The notes under the pieces are model-generated. The model ran no database searches. It saw only the letters and a program-made list of their open reading frames with translations, and was not told the DNA's origin. Made by a program: the position numbers and the translations under genes. From an uncultured Clostridia bacterium (lineage in GTDB: Bacteria > Bacillota > Clostridia > Oscillospirales > Acutalibacteraceae), in assembly GCA_946042285.1 (NCBI GenBank), contig CAMGDK010000021.1, positions 1 to 16,214 on the forward strand: DNA of 16,214 bases. Reading direction: 5' to 3'. Within the stretch, counting starts at the first letter, position 1. Each line of letters opens with the position of its first letter. Positions 13,337-16,214 of this stretch are shown one piece after another.

Positions 13337-14055
13337 CCTAATCCCTCCTCTATCATTGATAAAACCGTTTTCGCAACCAAAGCACCTGCCGCCTCTGCCG
13401 AATACCTCAACGGTAGCTGCTTACCGTCGATGAGATTTACCCCCTTTGAGTTGGCATACAGCTTATCAATTCCTCCGGGAAAGGATGCGAGCTCAATAAA
13501 CATGGCATCCTTTGAAAAAGCATCGATTTCGCTTTTTGAAAAAATCAGCTGCGGTACAGTATTAAATATAGCATCATAGTTATTGTCTTGAGAAAGCTCA
13601 ATCAGTGTAATTGCCTTTGCGTTATTGTGAACAGCCTGTGTTCTGTTGACATTTGAGCGGGCGCACACTGTAACACTGCTGCCGTAAGCGTTCAAAAGTC
13701 TATGAAGTGCCTTTCCTATTCTTCCATAGCCTGAAATAAGAACATTTGCGCCAAGCAGGGATTTTTCACTGTTTTCCTTAAATAATGCTATTGCACCCTC
13801 GGCAGTTAAATATGAATTGGTAAGCAAAAAGGATTCATTTTTATTGTAATCATAGCCTTCATAATTGCCAAAGCCGTAAAACACCGTTTTTCCCTCAAGC
13901 CCGGCAAAATGCTCCGGCTTAACAGGTATAGGCAACAAAACATAATCAGCCCTGCCGACATCTGTAATTTCGTGTCCGTTTTTTATCAAATAATCCTTTG
14001 CATAAGCCATTCTTTTATCCTGTGAAAACGGGACGGCAAATAATTTCTTTTGCAT
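13333..14055 (-). CDS. dpaA: Dipicolinate synthase subunit A
   Basis: This is the NAD(P)-binding subunit of dipicolinate synthase. The Rossmann motif LISGYGRIGKAL (about residues 106-117) is followed by VTVCARSNVNRTQA. LLTNSYLTAEGAIAL and IELASFPGGIDKLYA correspond to conserved blocks of SpoVFA. The chosen start, ATG at 14055 (MQKKLFAVPF), has GGAG 8 bp upstream; the ATG at 14061 is only 2 bp from it. At 240 aa it is clearly shorter than Bacillus SpoVFA (about 297 aa), the difference lying in the N-terminal domain, while the catalytic C-terminal half is complete. It forms a two-gene operon with dpaB and is divergent from murC. Confidence 0.92.
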   Translation of the reverse strand: MQKKLFAVPFSQDKRMAYAKDYLIKNGHEITDVGRADYVLLPIPVKPEHFAGLEGKTVFYGFGNYEGYDYNKNESFLLTNSYLTAEGAIALFKENSEKSLLGANVLISGYGRIGKALHRLLNAYGSSVTVCARSNVNRTQAVHNNAKAITLIELSQDNNYDAIFNTVPQLIFSKSEIDAFSKDAMFIELASFPGGIDKLYANSKGVNLIDGKQLPLRYSAEAAGALVAKTVLSMIEEGLG

Positions 14056-14095
14056 AAGCATTTCTCCAAATTCGAGTATGATAAGCTTTTTTATT

Positions 14096-14122
14096 CATTC
14101 TATGACAGGCAAAATATTTAGT
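14096..14122 (-). promoter_or_regulatory. Candidate sporulation sigma-K promoter of dpaAB
   Basis: On the minus strand AC (14122-14121) is followed by exactly 16 bp and then CATAGAATG (14104-14096). The Bacillus sigma-K consensus is AC, 16-17 bp, CATANNNTA, so every fixed base matches except the final A. The start site would fall about 35 nt before the dpaA ATG. Bacillus spoVF is sigma-K dependent, which fits. Short, A/T-rich motifs of this kind occur by chance, so this stays a candidate. Confidence 0.45.
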
Positions 14123-14154
14123 TAATAGGTATTTATTTTTTTTTACGAAGGTAG

Positions 14155-14160
14155 TATAAT
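14155..14160 (+). promoter_or_regulatory. Putative -10 element of murC
   Basis: A consensus TATAAT lies 27 bp before the murC ATG and 12 bp before its GGAGG. No good -35 is visible: the hexamer 17 bp upstream is TTTATT within a long T-rich tract. The promoter may depend on that A/T-rich upstream region or on an activator. Confidence 0.5.
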
Positions 14161-14186
14161 ATAAAAGTATTGGAGGATTGATTTGT

Positions 14187-15560
14187 ATGTATCAAATTGA
14201 CGATTTACTCAAGAAGGTTAAAAAAGTTCATTTTATAGGTATCGGCGGTGCAGGAATGTGCCCACTTGCCGAAATACTCATTTCTCTCGGATACAATGTA
14301 TCCGGCTCTGACAATAATGACACTGAAACATTTAGAAGAATCGAAAAAGAGGGTGCAAGGGTTTATCTCGGTCAGGTTAAAGAAAACATCACGGATGATG
14401 TCGAGCTTGTAATCTACACTAATGCAATACTTGCCGGCAATGAGGAGCTTGAATATGCAAAGGCTAACTTCCCTTGCTTTGAAAGAGCGGATCTGCTTGG
14501 AGCAATGAGCAGAATCTTTACAAACTGTATAGGCGTATGCGGTACTCACGGAAAAACGACAACATCATCTATGCTCACGCAGGTGTTGCTTGAGGCAGGT
14601 CTTGACCCGAGTGCAGTAATCGGCGGCAAGCTTCCTATCATAAACGCTTACGGCAGATTCGGCAAGAGTCAAAACTTTGTATGCGAAAGCTGTGAATTCA
14701 ACAACACATTCCTCAAGATGAATCCCGATATTGCAGTCATCCTCAACATCGACGAGGATCACCTTGATTTCTTCGGTAATCTTGATAATATCAAAAAATC
14801 GTTTAGAGAATTTGCAGAAAAAACAACAAAAACAATTGTATATAACGGTGACGATGATAACACGGTTGATTGCCTTAGGGGTATCAAAGGTAAAAAGCTT
14901 GTCTCAATCGGTAAGAACGACGGTAACGAATGGGTTGCAAAAAACATTGATGTTCCCGGCGGCTTTAAATCAAGCTATGATGCTTACCATAACGGAGAAT
15001 TTGTTGCAAGAGTTGAATTGTCCGTTCCGGGTGAGCATAACATTCTCAACTCCCTTTGTGCATTCGCAGCAGCATATGAAAGCGGTGCCGAAATCTCAAA
15101 GATCTGCAGTGGATTAAAGGAATTCGGCGGTGCAGGCAGAAGATTTGAGCTTGTAGGCACCTACAAGGGCATAACGATTGCCGATGACTACGCACATCAT
15201 CCGGCTGAGATTAAGGTTACTCTTGAGGCTGCAATGAAAATGAAATACAACAAGGTGTGGGCAGTACATCAGCCGTTCACATACACAAGAACATCGTTGT
15301 TGCTTGATGATTTTGCTCAGGTGCTTCAAATACCGGATGAATGCATCATTTCCGAGATTATGGGCAGTCGTGAGGTAAATACAATAGGAATTAAGGCAAG
15401 TGACCTTTCCGACAAGGTGCCGGGAAGTATTCAGCTTGACACATTTGAAGAGATTGTTGATTACCTTGTTGATAATTTAAAATCAGGTGATTTAGTGATC
15501 ACTCTCGGCTGCGGTGATGTGTATAAGGTCAGCCGTATGCTTGTTGAAAGATTAAAATAA
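14187..15560 (+). CDS. murC: UDP-N-acetylmuramate--L-alanine ligase
   Basis: MurC joins L-alanine to UDP-MurNAc with ATP in the cytoplasm, the first amino-acid addition of peptidoglycan synthesis. The N-terminal UDP-binding loop is HFIGIGGAGM (15-24). The ATP loop is GVCGTHGKTTT (GTHGKTT at 119-125). The central domain shows CESCEFNNTFLKMNPDIAVILN and NIDEDHLDFF; the C-terminal Mur ligase domain shows FGGAGRRFE, DDYAHHPAEI, VHQPFTYTRT and ITLGCGDVY. The 457 aa are normal for the family. The ATG at 14187 (MYQIDDLL) has GGAGG 10 bp upstream; an in-frame TTG at 14178 is only one base from that site and is rejected. It is a single gene, divergent from dpaA and followed by a terminator. Confidence 0.97.
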   Translation: MYQIDDLLKKVKKVHFIGIGGAGMCPLAEILISLGYNVSGSDNNDTETFRRIEKEGARVYLGQVKENITDDVELVIYTNAILAGNEELEYAKANFPCFERADLLGAMSRIFTNCIGVCGTHGKTTTSSMLTQVLLEAGLDPSAVIGGKLPIINAYGRFGKSQNFVCESCEFNNTFLKMNPDIAVILNIDEDHLDFFGNLDNIKKSFREFAEKTTKTIVYNGDDDNTVDCLRGIKGKKLVSIGKNDGNEWVAKNIDVPGGFKSSYDAYHNGEFVARVELSVPGEHNILNSLCAFAAAYESGAEISKICSGLKEFGGAGRRFELVGTYKGITIADDYAHHPAEIKVTLEAAMKMKYNKVWAVHQPFTYTRTSLLLDDFAQVLQIPDECIISEIMGSREVNTIGIKASDLSDKVPGSIQLDTFEEIVDYLVDNLKSGDLVITLGCGDVYKVSRMLVERLK

Positions 15561-15563
15561 AAC

Positions 15564-15597
15564 AAAAACCGTTGTGAAAATAATCACAGCGGTTTTT
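15564..15597. terminator. Rho-independent terminator after murC, bidirectional
   Basis: The stem AAAAACCGTTGTGA (15564-15577) pairs with TCACAGCGGTTTTT (15584-15597) through one T-G wobble, with loop AAATAA, and is followed by a T-run on the plus strand. The opposite strand also ends in T residues (GGTTTTTGTTTTATTTT), so it can also stop the convergent membrane-protein gene, whose stop codon it touches. Confidence 0.88.
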
Positions 15598-16127
15598 TAC
15601 TTGAATAAATGCTTTATTCGTTTTTCAAATTTATTTTTGTATAAAATAAAGGATAGCTTTACAAGTCTGTCGTATATGACGAAAAGAATATTCATCATAA
15701 TTATCAAAGCAATTAAAATTACAACAAAATTTTCTTCCTCGATAAAAGGAACTCCGAAAACATAAAATAAAATTATTTGACATAATGCGTAGGCTGAATT
15801 GAAATAAATAAGCTTGATAATGAGTGAAAGGAATTTCGGCTTAATTCTATTAAAGGCACCGGCGATTATTGGATAATACCCAAAAATCGCAACATAAATC
15901 ATCGAACATTCCCTATCGGCAGAAAGTATTAGTGCCAATGCACTGCTTGAAACATAGGTAATCCATGCGGCAGACGATGAAAAGGTCGTTTTCAGCATTA
16001 TCATAAAAAGGCTTACAATGATAGGTACGGCATAGGCGAGTATGAATGTTGCGCCTCCCAAAAACATCAATACAACCGTCAATGAAGTAATTATCGAGCA
16101 TACTGCAAGCTGTGTTGAATTTTTCAT
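15597..16127 (-). CDS. Uncharacterised integral membrane protein, possibly ECF-transporter S-component-like
   Basis: This is a 176-aa hydrophobic protein with about five membrane segments: from QLAVCSIITSLTVVLMFLGG, AYAVPIIVSLFMIML, the ITYVSSSALALIL stretch, a segment near YALCQIILFYVFGV, and FVVILIALIIMMNILFVIY. The C-terminus is basic (KNKFEKRIKHLFK). Between helices sits DRECSMIYVAIFGYYPIIAGAFNRI; the GYYP segment recurs in small Clostridia membrane proteins that I associate loosely with ECF S-components. No substrate or function can be assigned. The ATG at 16127 has a perfect AGGAGG 7 bp upstream, better than an in-frame start at 16157, which would fall within about 5 bp of the -10 hexamer. 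It is convergent with murC. Confidence 0.7.
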   Translation of the reverse strand: MKNSTQLAVCSIITSLTVVLMFLGGATFILAYAVPIIVSLFMIMLKTTFSSSAAWITYVSSSALALILSADRECSMIYVAIFGYYPIIAGAFNRIKPKFLSLIIKLIYFNSAYALCQIILFYVFGVPFIEEENFVVILIALIIMMNILFVIYDRLVKLSFILYKNKFEKRIKHLFK

Positions 16128-16147
16128 ATCATCGCCTCCTTTTCTTA

Positions 16148-16176
16148 ATTCTATCACTCTGAATAAAATATGTAAA
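16148..16176 (-). promoter_or_regulatory. Sigma-A promoter of the terminal membrane-protein gene
   Basis: On the minus strand the -35 is TTTACA (16176-16171, 5/6), the spacer 17 bp and the -10 TAGAAT (16153-16148, 5/6). The start site lies about 15 bp from the gene's ATG, leaving a very short leader that just contains the AGGAGG. The -35 ends two bases before the adapter junction, so further upstream control sequence is missing. Confidence 0.72.
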
Positions 16177-16177
16177 T

Positions 16178-16214
16178 CTGTCTCTTATACACATCTCCGA
16201 GCCCACGAGACAAG
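16178..16214 (-). other. Residual Nextera sequencing adapter at the contig end
   Basis: Bases 16178-16211 are the exact reverse complement of the adapter at 11-44, beginning with the mosaic end CTGTCTCTTATACACATCT. The last three bases AAG match the first bases of the same index in reverse complement. Genomic sequence stops at about 16177. Confidence 0.97.

Noticed and set aside
1..16214. A 16-kb composite transposon with Tn5-like terminal inverted repeats
   Set aside because: The inverted ends are the full Nextera adapter, including the synthetic primer part and index bases, so they come from library preparation. No transposase gene is present.

Overview
The window is a complete assembled contig of about 16 kb, not an excerpt from a larger sequence. 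Both ends carry Illumina Nextera (Tn5 mosaic-end) adapter in opposite orientations, so bases 1-44 and 16178-16214 are not genomic. The genomic part has low GC, A/T-rich intergenic spaces, AGGAGG-type ribosome sites, several TTG starts, canonical dpaAB sporulation genes and a FeoA-FeoB fusion. Together these point to a spore-forming member of class Clostridia (Bacillota), probably a gut Oscillospirales/Ruminococcaceae-like organism. The genus cannot be fixed from the sequence alone.

Layout. 47-2147 (+): a 5'-truncated FemAB/FemX-type peptidoglycan aminoacyltransferase followed 4 bp later by an alanine racemase family protein, ending in a bidirectional terminator. 2181-4081 (-): a cysteine synthase family enzyme and a FliB-like cysteine-rich protein, two bases apart. 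4243-6663 (+): a strong sigma-A promoter overlapped by a DtxR/IdeR-like 19-bp palindrome, driving a FeoA-FeoB ferrous iron transporter. 6664-6933: a gene-free stretch packed with hairpins. 6934-7605 (-): a DUF421 membrane protein. 7693-8016 (-): a tRNA-Leu(GAG) with its own promoter and terminator, followed by a second copy of the last 20 nt of the tRNA fused to a branched palindromic element. 8025-12678 (-): a tightly overlapping potA-potB-potC-potD polyamine ABC transporter operon ending in a HAD phosphatase. 12773-14055 (-): dpaA-dpaB (dipicolinate synthase) behind a candidate sigma-K promoter. 14187-15560 (+): murC, divergent from dpaA. 15597-16127 (-): a small integral membrane protein with its own promoter.

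Functionally this is mostly core chromosome: cell-wall precursor synthesis (FemX-like, Alr, MurC), iron uptake (FeoAB), cysteine synthesis, polyamine uptake (PotABCD) and spore maturation (DpaAB). I found no CRISPR array, phage gene, transposase or toxin-antitoxin pair. The least explained signals are non-coding: the tRNA-Leu-associated cloverleaf-like element (7729-7842), the hairpin-rich spacer after feoB (6664-6935), and the metalloregulator-type operator on the feoB promoter.
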